Shown: positions 24,292 to 32,025, numbered from the stretch's first letter. The stretch is 34,938 bases of DNA from Streptomyces corynorhini (GCF_003346515.1 NZ_QQNA01000206.1:1-34938), one strand, 5' to 3'. Translations and numbers: made by a program. The notes: generated by a model not told the origin, from the sequence alone.

Positions 24292-24858
24292 TCAGCGCGA
24301 CGTCGGCAGGTCCGTCGGGAGATCGGTCGGGAGATCGGTGGGCAGGTCCTTCGGCAGCTCGGTCGGGAAGTCCGACGGCAGACCGGTGGGCAGGCCGCCC
24401 GTGTCGCCGTTGGTGAACGAGTCCTTCTTCCCGCCCTGCCAGGACACGACCAGCGTCTTGCCGTCGTTGGACTCGATCGTGCCCATGGTGCGGTCCTTGT
24501 CCCCGTCCGCGCACTTGAGCGACACCATCGACTCGCCGCCCATGTCCATCGCCTCGCCCTCGCAGAGGTGACCCTCGGCGGCCAGGGAGACCTTGCCCGA
24601 GGTGACGGACATGGCGACGGGCTTGCCGTCGGTGACGGCCGCCCACGTGCCGTCGACGCTCGCGCCGCCTGAGCCTGAGCCTGAGCCCGAGCCGGAGCCC
24701 GAGCCCGCGTCGCCCGAGGCGGTGGCGGACGGGGTGGAGTCGCCCTTGCCCTTGTCGCCGCTGTCGCTTCCGCCGCATCCCGTGAGCGTGAGCGCGAGCG
24801 TGAGTGCGACGGCGAGGCCGGTCGTGGTCGATCCGGTCCGTACGAGCTGCTTCCGCAC
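24292..24858 (-). CDS. Small secreted lipoprotein
   Basis: 188 residues from GTG 24856-24858, 8 bases after AAGGGGG; a TTG two codons earlier is too close to the ribosome site. The N-terminus is a lipoprotein signal: basic start, hydrophobic run, lipobox LTGC. A Gly/Ser repeat linker encoded by reiterated DNA near 24670-24710 follows. Then comes a domain of about 85 residues (GTWAAVTDGKPVAM to VVSWQGG) with two Cys. The tail consists of LPTDLP repeats. It should be anchored outside the membrane. It lies 39 bp downstream of the zinc-free S14 gene on the same strand, so it may belong to the Zur-controlled transcript; function unknown. Confidence 0.8.
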   Translation of the reverse strand: MRKQLVRTGSTTTGLAVALTLALTLTGCGGSDSGDKGKGDSTPSATASGDAGSGSGSGSGSGSGGASVDGTWAAVTDGKPVAMSVTSGKVSLAAEGHLCEGEAMDMGGESMVSLKCADGDKDRTMGTIESNDGKTLVVSWQGGKKDSFTNGDTGGLPTGLPSDFPTELPKDLPTDLPTDLPTDLPTSR

Positions 24859-24897
24859 GATCAAGTCCCCCTTGTCAGTGGCCGAACGGGGGCCAAA

Positions 24898-25203
24898 CTA
24901 CCAGGAGGATTTCCGCACTCCCGGGAGGAATCCGGCGTGCGCCTGCTCGCGCAGCCGGACCCTGGAGAGCCCGAACTTCCTGAGATGGCCACGCGGCCGG
25001 CCGTCCACACTGTCCCGGTTCCGCACCCGGGTCGCGCTCGCGTCACGCGGCTGACGTCGCAACTCCCGATCCGCCGCGACCCGTTCCGCCTCGGGGGTGC
25101 CGGGGCTCCGCAGGATCTCCTTCAGCTCGGCGCGGCGTACGGCGTAGCGCTCGACGATCTCCTTGCGCCGCTCATTGCGGACGATCTTGCTCTTCTTCGC
25201 CAT
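24898..25203 (-). CDS. rpsN: 30S ribosomal protein S14, zinc-free paralogue
   Basis: 101 residues, MAKKSKIVRNERRKEIVERY onward, with the C-terminal RKFGLSRVRLRE signature of S14. It has no cysteines, so it is the zinc-independent long form that replaces the Cys4 S14 during zinc starvation. Its ATG overlaps the L28 stop codon, so translation is coupled. It belongs to the minus-strand arm of the Zur-controlled locus. Confidence 0.95.
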   Translation of the reverse strand: MAKKSKIVRNERRKEIVERYAVRRAELKEILRSPGTPEAERVAADRELRRQPRDASATRVRNRDSVDGRPRGHLRKFGLSRVRLREQAHAGFLPGVRKSSW

Positions 25204-25445
25204 CAGACCTTCACTCCCCGTGCGCGCATGCGGGCGACCGCGGCCTCGATGCCGATCGCGTCGATGGTCTTGATCGCCCTGGCGCTCAGGGTGAGGCGCA
25301 CCTGCCTGCCCTCGCTCGGCAGCCAGTAGCGCTTGTGCTGGATGTTCGGGTCGAAGCGGCGGGAGGTGCGCCGGTGCGAGTGGGAGATCCGGTTACCGAA
25401 GCCCGGCTCGGCCCCGGTCAGTTGGCAGTGGGCGGACAAGGTCAC
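25203..25445 (-). CDS. rpmB: 50S ribosomal protein L28, zinc-free paralogue
   Basis: 80 residues from GTG 25443-25445, with GAGAGGGG just upstream. L28 features: GAEPGFGNRISHSHRRTSRR and FDPNIQHKRYWLP. Only one Cys (residue 7) is left of the zinc-binding CxxC pairs, so it is a C-minus form. It is first in the minus-strand L28-S14 transcript leading away from the Zur-like box. Confidence 0.95.
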   Translation of the reverse strand: MTLSAHCQLTGAEPGFGNRISHSHRRTSRRFDPNIQHKRYWLPSEGRQVRLTLSARAIKTIDAIGIEAAVARMRARGVKV

Positions 25446-25457
25446 ACACCCCTCTCT

Positions 25458-25485
25458 TTGGAAATGGAAACCATTTCCATATACT
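25458..25485 (+). promoter_or_regulatory. Promoter of the L33 operon, probably leaderless
   Basis: TTGGAA (25458-25463), 16 bp, TATACT (25480-25485). Transcription should start about 7 bp downstream, at the ATG of L33 (25492), which lacks a ribosome binding site. Confidence 0.6.
25460..25478. promoter_or_regulatory. Zur-like box controlling both arms of the zinc-starvation locus
   Basis: GGAAATGG-AAA-CCATTTCC is a perfect 8-bp inverted repeat, AT-rich in a GC-rich genome, between divergent zinc-free ribosomal protein genes. This is where and how Zur sites occur in actinobacteria. It lies inside the putative L33 promoter, so bound Zur would block RNA polymerase. Confidence 0.85.
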
Positions 25486-25491
25486 AACCCC

Positions 25492-25656
25492 ATGGCCCGC
25501 AACGAACTACGCCCGATCGTCAAACTCCGCTCCACCGCCGGTACCGGCTTCACGTACGTGACCCGCAAGAACCGCCGCAACGACCCGGACCGGCTGACGC
25601 TGCGCAAGTACGACCCCGTCGTCCGCCGCCATGTCGACTTCCGCGAAGAGCGCTGA
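25492..25656 (+). CDS. rpmG: 50S ribosomal protein L33, zinc-free paralogue
   Basis: 54 residues: MARNELRPIVKLRSTAGTGF and YVTRKNRRNDPDRLTLRKYDP. No cysteine at all, whereas zinc-binding L33 has two CxxC pairs. It is first in the plus-strand arm, and its ATG coincides with the predicted transcription start. Confidence 0.95.
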   Translation: MARNELRPIVKLRSTAGTGFTYVTRKNRRNDPDRLTLRKYDPVVRRHVDFREER

Positions 25657-25680
25657 GAGAAGCGAAGGAACCAGCACCAG

Positions 25681-25944
25681 ATGAAGCCCGGAATCCACCC
25701 CGCGTACCGGCCCGTCGTCTTCCGCGACAGGGCCGCCGACTTCGCCTTCCTCACCCGGTCGACCGCTTCCAGTGAGAAGACGGTCGTCTGGGAGGACGGC
25801 GCCACCTACCCCGTCGTCGACGTCGAGATCTCCTCGGCGAGCCACCCCTTCTACACGGGCACCGCCCGCGTCCTCGACACCGCGGGCCGGGTGGAGCGCT
25901 TCGAGCGCCGCTACGGCCGCCGCGCCCCCGGGGCCCGGCCATGA
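25681..25944 (+). CDS. rpmE2: 50S ribosomal protein L31 type B (zinc-free)
   Basis: 87 residues, MKPGIHPAYRPVVFRDRAAD onward, with SSASHPFYTG and the RVERFERRYG tail of L31 type B. It has no cysteines. It lies 24 bp after L33 and overlaps the start of the Mrf-like gene by 4 bp (ATGA), so translation is coupled. In other bacteria L31B replaces zinc-bearing L31 and frees its zinc. Confidence 0.95.
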   Translation: MKPGIHPAYRPVVFRDRAADFAFLTRSTASSEKTVVWEDGATYPVVDVEISSASHPFYTGTARVLDTAGRVERFERRYGRRAPGARP

Positions 25945-27161
25945 GCGCGGCCGACGGCAGGCTCCCCGTCGCGCTCGTCTGCGGTCTGCACTCCGACGCC
26001 CGCGAGGCCGCCGTGCGCCGACTCCTCGCCACCGTGCCCGGCAGCGTCGCCCTCCACCACGACCTGTCGACGGCCGCGCGCGGCACCGTCGTACGCACCG
26101 TCCGCGACGCGACAGGACCGCTCTCCTCCGGAGAGGCCCCGCTCGTCAACGACTGCGCGTGCTGCGCGCTGCGCGAGGACCTCGTCCCCGAGCTGAACCG
26201 GCTCGCGGACGACGGCACCACCCGGCTCGCGATCGTCGAGCTGTGGGACTCGGTCGAGCCCCGCGCCATGGCCGAGGTGATCGCGGCGCACGGCGAACGG
26301 CTGGTCGTCAGCTCGGTGCTGACCGCCGTCGACCCGGCGTTGCTGCTCCCGTACCTCGGCAACGGCGACGACCTCGCCGACGCCGGACTCGCCGCCGCGG
26401 CCACCGACCGGCGCACCATCGCCGACACCTGGGCCCGGCAGCTGGAGTACGCGCCGGTCCTCGCGATCGCCGACAGCCCGCTGGCCGACGACGAGGACCG
26501 CGCGCTGCTGGCCCAACTGCACCCGACCGCACTACAGGTACGGATCGACCCCGAGAGCGGCCCCGGTACGAGCGGCCCCGGTACGAGCGAAGCCGATACG
26601 GCCCGCCCCGGCACCACCGGCCCCGGCGAACTGGCCGCCGCCGCGCTCGCCGGCTTCGACGTCGAGGCCGCCGCCGCCCGCCAGCACCCCGCCTGCGCGC
26701 TGCTGCCCCAGGAGGCCGACGAGTGCGGGGTCGGCACCTACGTCTGGCACCGCGCCCGGCCCTTCCACCCCGAGCGGCTCTACGCGGCGCTGGAGGACCT
26801 GACCTGCGCCGCCGCCCGCAGCCGGGGCCGCTTCTGGCTCGCCGACCACCACGACAGCCTGCTGCACTGGGACGCGGCGGGCGGTGCGCTCTGTGTGGAG
26901 AGCGCCGGCCCCTGGCTGGCGTCGCTGCCGGACTCCGCGTGGGAGAACGTCCCGCCGCTGCGCCGGGCCGCCGCCTCCCTGGACTGGCACCCCCTGCACG
27001 GCGACCGCTGCCAGCATCTCGTCTTCACCTCGCCCGGCCTCGACCGCGAGGGCATCGGGCGGCTGCTGGACTCCTGCCTGCTCACCGACGCCGAGTACAC
27101 CGCCGGCCGCGCCGCCTGGAAGCGGCTGCCGCCCGCCTTCGACTCCCTCCTGGAGGTCTGA
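25941..27161 (+). CDS. CobW-like protein without a P-loop, Mrf-type ribosome-hibernation factor candidate
   Basis: 406 residues. Overall it matches the CobW/COG0523 family: an N-terminal G-domain-like half, the metal-binding C72-x-C74-C75 motif (DCACCAL) and a C-terminal CobW_C half with WHRARPFHPERLY and GRFWLAD. The nucleotide-binding loop, normally GxxGxGKT, reads GLHSDARE (15-22), so GTP binding and hydrolysis are unlikely. Mycobacterial Mrf (Rv0106-like), which recruits protein Y to ribosomes under zinc starvation, also sits in a C-minus ribosomal operon and has CxCC. I recall its loop as degenerate too. A low-complexity GPGTS/GPG insert occurs at about 195-225. Zur control through the upstream box is likely. 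The Mrf role is inference from context and family. Confidence 0.82.
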   Translation: MSAADGRLPVALVCGLHSDAREAAVRRLLATVPGSVALHHDLSTAARGTVVRTVRDATGPLSSGEAPLVNDCACCALREDLVPELNRLADDGTTRLAIVELWDSVEPRAMAEVIAAHGERLVVSSVLTAVDPALLLPYLGNGDDLADAGLAAAATDRRTIADTWARQLEYAPVLAIADSPLADDEDRALLAQLHPTALQVRIDPESGPGTSGPGTSEADTARPGTTGPGELAAAALAGFDVEAAAARQHPACALLPQEADECGVGTYVWHRARPFHPERLYAALEDLTCAAARSRGRFWLADHHDSLLHWDAAGGALCVESAGPWLASLPDSAWENVPPLRRAAASLDWHPLHGDRCQHLVFTSPGLDREGIGRLLDSCLLTDAEYTAGRAAWKRLPPAFDSLLEV

Positions 27162-27166
27162 CCCCG

Positions 27167-27409
27167 TTGTCCGCCCGTCGCACACACCGCAAGCCGCCCG
27201 CCCCGCGCCCCAACCCGCTGGACCGGGACGGCACCACGTACATCGACTACAAGAACACCGACCTGCTGCGGAAGTTCCTCTCCGACCGGGGCAAGATCCG
27301 CAGCCGCCGGGTCACCCGGGTGAGCGCCCAGCAGCAGCGCCGACTGGCGCGCGCCATCAAGAACGCCCGGGAGACGGCGCTGCTGCCGTACGCCCCGTCA
27401 CCGCGCTGA
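27167..27409 (+). CDS. rpsR: 30S ribosomal protein S18, zinc-free paralogue
   Basis: 80 residues from TTG 27167; GGAGG inside the end of the preceding gene lies 10 bases upstream. S18 features: TYIDYKNTDLLRKFLSDRGK and RRVTRVSAQQQRRLARAIKNAR. The CPFC-type zinc motif near the N-terminus is missing. It is last in the L33-L31B-Mrf-like-S18 transcript. Confidence 0.93.
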   Translation: MSARRTHRKPPAPRPNPLDRDGTTYIDYKNTDLLRKFLSDRGKIRSRRVTRVSAQQQRRLARAIKNARETALLPYAPSPR

Positions 27410-27724
27410 CCGGCCCGGCACCGCCGCGCCCGGACCACGGGGCCCGGAGGGCTGGACCGCCCGCGGCCGGGTACACGGGCGGTAGGCGGGGACCAATTCT
27501 CACCGAGTCCGACGAGAAGGGATCCTGGGAGCCGCCCCTTGCGTCTCTACTCAGAGCAGCAGTCGGCACGGGCGCGTCGGTTGACCGGCTCGGACGGTCC
27601 TCACCAGGGCTGTAACCAAAGGAACACCCCGCGTGCACGTGCATTTGCTCATGCATCAGCACATGAAACACAGCTATGATCCGAGACAGTTGACACCTGC
27701 ACCTTGCAACTCGGGGAGCGTCCT
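27410..27724. promoter_or_regulatory. 315-bp intergenic region before the DUF397 gene
   Basis: No gene seen. The first 200 bp are featureless GC-rich sequence. The last 100 hold a conserved 30-bp motif (27631-27660), a TATGAT -10-like element (27675-27680), and GGGGAG before the GTG start at 27725. Confidence 0.6.
27631..27660 (+). promoter_or_regulatory. 30-bp conserved motif, copy 1 (upstream of DUF397)
   Basis: Starts GCGTGCACGTGCAT, contains the palindrome TGCACGTGCA and ends near TGCATC. It matches copy 2 (28688-28717, opposite strand) at 26 of 30 positions by eye. TGCATC with 17 bp before TATGAT may double as a -35. It is a likely operator for the local XRE regulator. Confidence 0.7.
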
Positions 27725-27967
27725 GTGCACCACGTGTACAACGGCATTGCGGCCACAGAGCTTCACGGAGTCGTCTGGCAGAAGAGCAGGCACAGCAACT
27801 CCCAGGGTTCCTGCGTGGAGTTCGCCAAGCTGCCGGGCGGGGAAGTGGCGGTACGCAACTCACGCCACCCCGAGGGGCCTGCCCTGGTGTACACGCCGGC
27901 CGAGATCGAGTCCATGCTGATCGGCGCGAAGGCCGGGGAGTTCGACCATCTGATATCGGCCACCTGA
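27725..27967 (+). CDS. DUF397 protein
   Basis: 80 residues from GTG 27725, 6 bases after GGGGAG. It has the DUF397 hallmarks WQKSRHSNSQGSCVEFA and VAVRNSRHPEGPALVYT. Small DUF397 proteins are the usual partners of WhiJ-like XRE regulators in Streptomyces and modulate their DNA binding. Here the XRE gene lies 0.9 kb downstream, beyond an anti-sigma-like ATPase gene, making up the WhiJ-type triad. It converges on the ATPase gene. Confidence 0.92.
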   Translation: MHHVYNGIAATELHGVVWQKSRHSNSQGSCVEFAKLPGGEVAVRNSRHPEGPALVYTPAEIESMLIGAKAGEFDHLISAT

Positions 27968-28076
27968 CGGCTGCGGCGGCAGCGCCGTCAGGTGGCTCTG
28001 GTCACAGGTACTTTCGGCCAACCTGCCGCGGACGGGCATGTTCCGGCCACCGATGGTGTGCCGGACACCCGTCCCG

Positions 28077-28580
28077 TCACTCCTTCTCCAGCCGGAACAG
28101 CGCCCAGACCACCTTGCCGTGCAGTGATCCGGCCAGCGGGTGCCATCCCCAGGTGTCGCTGAACGACTCCACCAGGAACAACCCGCGCCCCGACTCCGCC
28201 GAGCAGTCCTCGTCCGTCTCGCGCGCCGCCGGGCTCGCGTGGCTCGGGTCCCGCACCGCGCAGACCAGCCGCGACGACCAGCGCATCAGATGCAGCCGTA
28301 CGGGGGCCTCGTGCGGCTCGCGCGGGGTGTCGGCCGGAAGGGCGTGCCGCAGCGCGTTGGTGACCAGCTCCGAGACGACCAGCGCGACATCGTCGAAGCG
28401 CTCGCTCAGCTCCCACTGGGACAGTGTGGTCCTGGTGAACTGGCGTGCCCCGCGCACCGCCTCGTAGCGGGCGGGCAGGGCGCACGAGGCCGATCCGGCC
28501 GCTCCACTGAGGTCGGCGGGAGGAAGCCCCTGCCTTAACGGCCAGAGCATGGTCGATCCATTCATCCCCATGCGAGGCAC
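28077..28580 (-). CDS. Anti-sigma-like ATP-binding protein (WhiJ-triad ATPase)
   Basis: 167 residues. GHKL ATPase boxes: VVSELVTNALRH (N-box, about 67-78), AVRDPSHASP (G1), ESGRGLFLVE (G2). It resembles the RsbW-type protein that accompanies XRE and DUF397 genes in the abaA/whiJ-type loci. The annotated start is ATG 28578-28580; later starts at MGMNGS or MNGSTM are possible. Codon 15 (28536-28538) is TTA, so expression may depend on bldA if translation begins upstream of it. A copy of the 30-bp motif lies about 110 bp upstream in the same orientation as the gene. Confidence 0.88.
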   Translation of the reverse strand: MPRMGMNGSTMLWPLRQGLPPADLSGAAGSASCALPARYEAVRGARQFTRTTLSQWELSERFDDVALVVSELVTNALRHALPADTPREPHEAPVRLHLMRWSSRLVCAVRDPSHASPAARETDEDCSAESGRGLFLVESFSDTWGWHPLAGSLHGKVVWALFRLEKE

Positions 28581-28907
28581 TCCCGGGATTCGCGGCCGTA
28601 GCGATACTGCGGTGGTCCAGCGTCACAACACGTCAATCACGAAACGAGCACGCAGCTGCGCGCGGCCCATGGTTCCGAATGCGTACGGCAGATGCAAGGG
28701 CAGATGCACGTGCACGCGCCGGACTTCACCGCTCCCGTACCGGTTCCGTATCTTTTCTCCTCGTGACCAGTTTTGCCCTCTACGCAAAGCCTTCTTATTT
28801 CCGTAATCGAATGAGTACGGGCTGAAGCGTTTTGATGGCAGAATCCGGCACTTGGAGTCCGGGGGGCGCTCCAGGGAGAACCACATGTGATGGGGAGGGT
28901 TGGAGAC
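28581..28907. promoter_or_regulatory. 327-bp divergent intergenic region, ATPase and XRE genes
   Basis: No gene seen. It contains motif copy 2 (28688-28717). From 28740 to 28850 there is an AT-rich stretch, unusual here, that probably carries the XRE promoter; no clean -35/-10 pair could be assigned. Confidence 0.5.
28688..28717 (-). promoter_or_regulatory. 30-bp conserved motif, copy 2 (upstream of the ATPase gene)
   Basis: Read on the minus strand it begins GCGTGCACGTGCAT and contains TTGCATC, like copy 1. Both copies point toward the gene they precede, as for a promoter-linked operator. Confidence 0.7.
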
Positions 28908-29771
28908 GTGACCGCAGCCGAATCGGGCGGTTCCGTGGTGCGGCGCATCCTGCTGGGCTCACAACTGAGGCGGCTGCGCGAGACGCGCGGCATCACCCGT
29001 GAAGCCGCCGGCTACTCGATCCGCGCTTCCGAGTCCAAGATCAGCCGTATGGAGTTGGGACGGGTGAGCTTCAAGGCCAGAGACATCGAGGACCTGCTGA
29101 CCCTCTACGGGGTGGCCGACGAGGGCGAGCGCGCCGCCCTGCTCGGACTCGCCCGGGAGGCCAACGTCGCGGGATGGTGGCACAGCTTCGGCGATGTGCT
29201 GCCCGGCTGGTTCCAGACGTACATCGGTCTGGAGGGCGCCGCCTCCTTGATCCGCATCTACGAGGTGCAGTTCGTGCACGGACTGCTCCAGACCGAGGCG
29301 TACGCGCACGCCGTCGTCACCCGCGGCCAGCCCGACGCCCCCTGTGCCGAGGTCGAGCGCCGCGTCGCCCTGCGGCTGGAGCGGCAGAAGGTCCTCGTCT
29401 CCGAGCGCGCCCCGCGCTTCCACGCGATCCTCGACGAGGCGGCGCTGCGCCGCCCGTACGGCGACCGCGGCGTCATGCAGGGGCAGCTGAAGCATCTGAT
29501 CGAGATCTCGGAGCAGCCGAACATCACCCTTCAGGTGATGCCGTTCAGTTTCGGCGGACACGCGGGCGAGAGCGGCGCGTTCACGATGCTGAGCTTCCCC
29601 GAGTCGGACCTGTCCGACGTCGTCTTCCTGGAACAGCTGACGAGCGCCCTCTATCTGGACAAGCGCGAGGAGGTCGGCCAGTACGAACGGGTCATGGCGC
29701 GGCTCAAGGAGGACAGCCCGGGACCCGAGGAGAGCCGAGATGTCCTGCGCGGACTGCTCCAATTGATCTGA
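28908..29771 (+). CDS. WhiJ-like XRE transcriptional regulator
   Basis: 287 residues from GTG 28908, 8 bases after GGAGGG; ATG 28887/28890 give a slightly longer form with no ribosome site. An N-terminal helix-turn-helix (about 12-65) contains LRRLRETRGITREAAGYSIR and SKISRMELGR. A DUF5753-type C-terminal domain follows, with WWHSFGDVLPGWFQTYIGLE, YEVQFVHGLLQTEAYA and the VMPFSFGGHAGESGAF segment. This is the standard build of Streptomyces XRE proteins that work with DUF397 partners. It presumably binds the two conserved motifs nearby. Confidence 0.93.
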   Translation: MTAAESGGSVVRRILLGSQLRRLRETRGITREAAGYSIRASESKISRMELGRVSFKARDIEDLLTLYGVADEGERAALLGLAREANVAGWWHSFGDVLPGWFQTYIGLEGAASLIRIYEVQFVHGLLQTEAYAHAVVTRGQPDAPCAEVERRVALRLERQKVLVSERAPRFHAILDEAALRRPYGDRGVMQGQLKHLIEISEQPNITLQVMPFSFGGHAGESGAFTMLSFPESDLSDVVFLEQLTSALYLDKREEVGQYERVMARLKEDSPGPEESRDVLRGLLQLI

Positions 29772-29834
29772 AGCATCAGTACGATGACCTCACATCAGGA
29801 GTTTGCGCCTGTAGCACCCGCAGTAAGGGATCGC

Positions 29835-31301
29835 ATGTCCTACTTCACCGATCTGGCCCATCAGTACATCGACGGCGAGTGGCGGACCGGCAGCGGCTCG
29901 TGGGACATCATCGACTTCAACCCGTACAACGGGGAGAAGCTCGCCGCCATCACCGTCGCCACGGCCCGCGAGGTGGACGAGGCGTACCGCGCGGCCGAAC
30001 GCGCCCAGCCCGGCTGGGCCGCCACCAACCCGTACACCCGCCGGGCCGTCATCGAGCGCGTGCTGCGGCTGGTCGAGGAGCGCGCCGACGACATCGTCGA
30101 GGCGATCATCGACGAGTCGGGCGGTACCCGCGCCAAGGCGCTGTACGAGGTGGGCACGGCCGGTGAGTTCCTGCGCGAGGCCATCCGGCTGACGATGCGG
30201 TCCGAGGACCGGATCCTGCCCTCCCCGGTCGACGGCAGGGAGAACCGCGTCCACCGGCTGCCGGTCGGTGTCGTCGGCGTGATCAGCCCGTTCAACTTCC
30301 CGTTCCTGGTGACGCTCAAGTCGGTGGCGCCCGCGCTCGCGCTGGGCAACGCCGTGGTGATCAAGCCCAATCAGAACGCGCCGGTGATCGGCGGCGGGCT
30401 CATAGCCGGGCTCTTCGAGGACGCGGGGCTGCCGGCCGGGCTGCTCAACGTGGTGGTCACGGACATCGCCGAGATCGGTGACGCGCTGATCGAGCACCCG
30501 GTCCCCAAGGTGATCTCGTTCGCGGGCTCCGACCGGGTGGGCCGCCATGTCGGGGCCGTCGCGGGCGGTCAGTTCAAGCGCGCGCTGCTGCAACTGAGCG
30601 GGAACAGCGCGCTGGTGGTCCTGGACGACCTGGACGAGGCGGGGATCGACTACGCGGTGGACGCGGCGGTCTTCAGCCGCTTCTTCTACCAGGGCCAGAT
30701 CTGCATGGCAGCCAACCGGATCCTGGTGGACCGCGCCGTGGAGCGGGAGTTCACGGAGAAGTTCGTCGCGAAGGTGGCGGCGCTCAGGACCGGCGACCCG
30801 CGTGACCCCGAGACCCAGATCGGCCCGGTCATCAACAGCTCCCACGCGGACGCCCTGACCTCCCTGGTCGACCAGGCGCTCGCCGAGGGCGCGACCGCGC
30901 TCGTGCGGGGCAACACGCGCGGCAACCTCGTGGAGCCGACCGTACTGACCGGCCTCGCGCCCGACTCCCCGCTCCTGCGGCAGGAGATCTTCGGCCCCGT
31001 GGTGCTGCTGGTCCCGTTCGACGGCGAGGAAGAGGCGGTACGGCTCGCCAACGACACCCCGTACGGACTGAGCGGCGCCGTCCACACCGCGCGGGTGGAG
31101 CGCGGCGTGGCGTTCGCCGAGCGGATCGTCACCGGCATGTTCCACGTCAACGACGCGACCGTGCGGGACGAGCCGATGGTGGCGTTCGGCGGCGAGAAGG
31201 CGTCGGGGCTCGGCCGGCTCAACGGGGACGCGGCGCTGGACGCGTTCACGACGCAGAAGTGGATCTCGGTGCGGCGCGGGCGCGGGGAGTTCCCGCTCTA
31301 G
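29835..31301 (+). CDS. Aldehyde dehydrogenase family protein with altered ELGG motif
   Basis: 488 residues from ATG 29835, after AAGGGA; an in-frame ATG at 29784 has no ribosome site. Family features: GVISPFNFP, NAVVIKPNQNAP, Cys290 in GQICMA (nucleophile), EIFGPVVLL and the NDTPYGLSG motif. The general-base motif ELGGK reads QLSGN, so Gln253 replaces the usual catalytic Glu. NAD(P)+ binding looks intact. It resembles the benzaldehyde/vanillin dehydrogenase branch; the substrate is unknown. With Gln at this position hydrolysis of the thioacyl intermediate may be slow, or another acid may serve. It is followed 51 bp later by a PadR regulator on the same strand. PadR proteins often respond to phenolics, which would fit an aromatic-aldehyde role. 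Confidence 0.88.
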   Translation: MSYFTDLAHQYIDGEWRTGSGSWDIIDFNPYNGEKLAAITVATAREVDEAYRAAERAQPGWAATNPYTRRAVIERVLRLVEERADDIVEAIIDESGGTRAKALYEVGTAGEFLREAIRLTMRSEDRILPSPVDGRENRVHRLPVGVVGVISPFNFPFLVTLKSVAPALALGNAVVIKPNQNAPVIGGGLIAGLFEDAGLPAGLLNVVVTDIAEIGDALIEHPVPKVISFAGSDRVGRHVGAVAGGQFKRALLQLSGNSALVVLDDLDEAGIDYAVDAAVFSRFFYQGQICMAANRILVDRAVEREFTEKFVAKVAALRTGDPRDPETQIGPVINSSHADALTSLVDQALAEGATALVRGNTRGNLVEPTVLTGLAPDSPLLRQEIFGPVVLLVPFDGEEEAVRLANDTPYGLSGAVHTARVERGVAFAERIVTGMFHVNDATVRDEPMVAFGGEKASGLGRLNGDAALDAFTTQKWISVRRGRGEFPL

Positions 31302-31352
31302 GGCCGTTGTCGGACAGGGCCTGATCCAGACGAGAGGCCCTAGCCTGGAGCG

Positions 31353-31994
31353 ATGTCAGCGATCCGGTTGCTCGTCCTCGGCGCGGTGCGTCAGCACGGG
31401 CGCGCGCACGGCTATCAGGTCCGCAACGACCTGGAGTACTGGGGCGCGCACGAGTGGTCCAACGCCAAGCCGGGCTCGGTCTACCACGCGCTGAAGCAGA
31501 TGGCCAAGCAGGGCCTGCTGCTGGCGCACGAGGTCGCGCCGAGTACGGCGGGCGGCCCGCCCCGCACGGAGTACGAGGTGACGGCGGCAGGCCGCGAGGA
31601 GTACGTGCGGCTGCTGCGCGCGTCGCTCACCTCGTACGACCAGAAGATGGACGTGCTCTCGGCCGCCCTCGGCTTCATCGTCGACCTGCCGCGCGCCGAG
31701 GCGATCGAGCTGCTCGGGCGGCGGGTGGCCGCCATCGAGGAGTGGCGCGCCGCCGTGACCGGGCACTATGTGCCCGAGGAGGGCCCGGAGGCGCTCGGGC
31801 ACATCGGCGAGATCATGAACATGTGGGTCCATACGGCGGACGCGGGCGCGGCGTGGACGCGCGGGCTGATCGGGCGCATCGAGGCGGGCGCGTACACCTT
31901 CGCGGGGGAGGGCGAACCGTTCGTCGGGGTGCTCGCGGAGGGCGAGGAGAACCCGTACGCGACGGGGACCGCGCATGACGGGGACCGTCGCTGA
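31353..31994 (+). CDS. PadR-family transcriptional regulator
   Basis: 213 residues from ATG 31353. The winged helix is N-terminal (about 1-85): AIRLLVLGAVRQHGRAHGYQ, PGSVYHALKQMAKQGLL and the wing TEYEVTAAGREEY. A C-terminal Vir_C-type helical region for dimerisation follows. It lies 51 bp after the aldehyde dehydrogenase gene, so they may share a transcript. GGAG is very close (2 bases) to the start. Confidence 0.9.
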   Translation: MSAIRLLVLGAVRQHGRAHGYQVRNDLEYWGAHEWSNAKPGSVYHALKQMAKQGLLLAHEVAPSTAGGPPRTEYEVTAAGREEYVRLLRASLTSYDQKMDVLSAALGFIVDLPRAEAIELLGRRVAAIEEWRAAVTGHYVPEEGPEALGHIGEIMNMWVHTADAGAAWTRGLIGRIEAGAYTFAGEGEPFVGVLAEGEENPYATGTAHDGDRR

Positions 31995-32000
31995 TCACGT

Positions 32001-32025
32001 GTGACCCATGAGAAGGGCGGGTCAC
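32001..32025 (+). terminator. Inverted repeat after the PadR gene
   Basis: GTGACCC (32001-32007) and GGGTCAC (32019-32025) are perfect 7-bp arms with an 11-nt loop, just after the PadR stop. A weak terminator or a PadR operator is possible. An AT-rich patch with TCAATTTTGA follows at 32044-32053, inside the gap to gadB. Confidence 0.4.

Noticed and set aside
29790..31145. Minus-strand frame opposite the aldehyde dehydrogenase
   Set aside because: Antisense shadow; the plus strand carries the full ALDH motif set.
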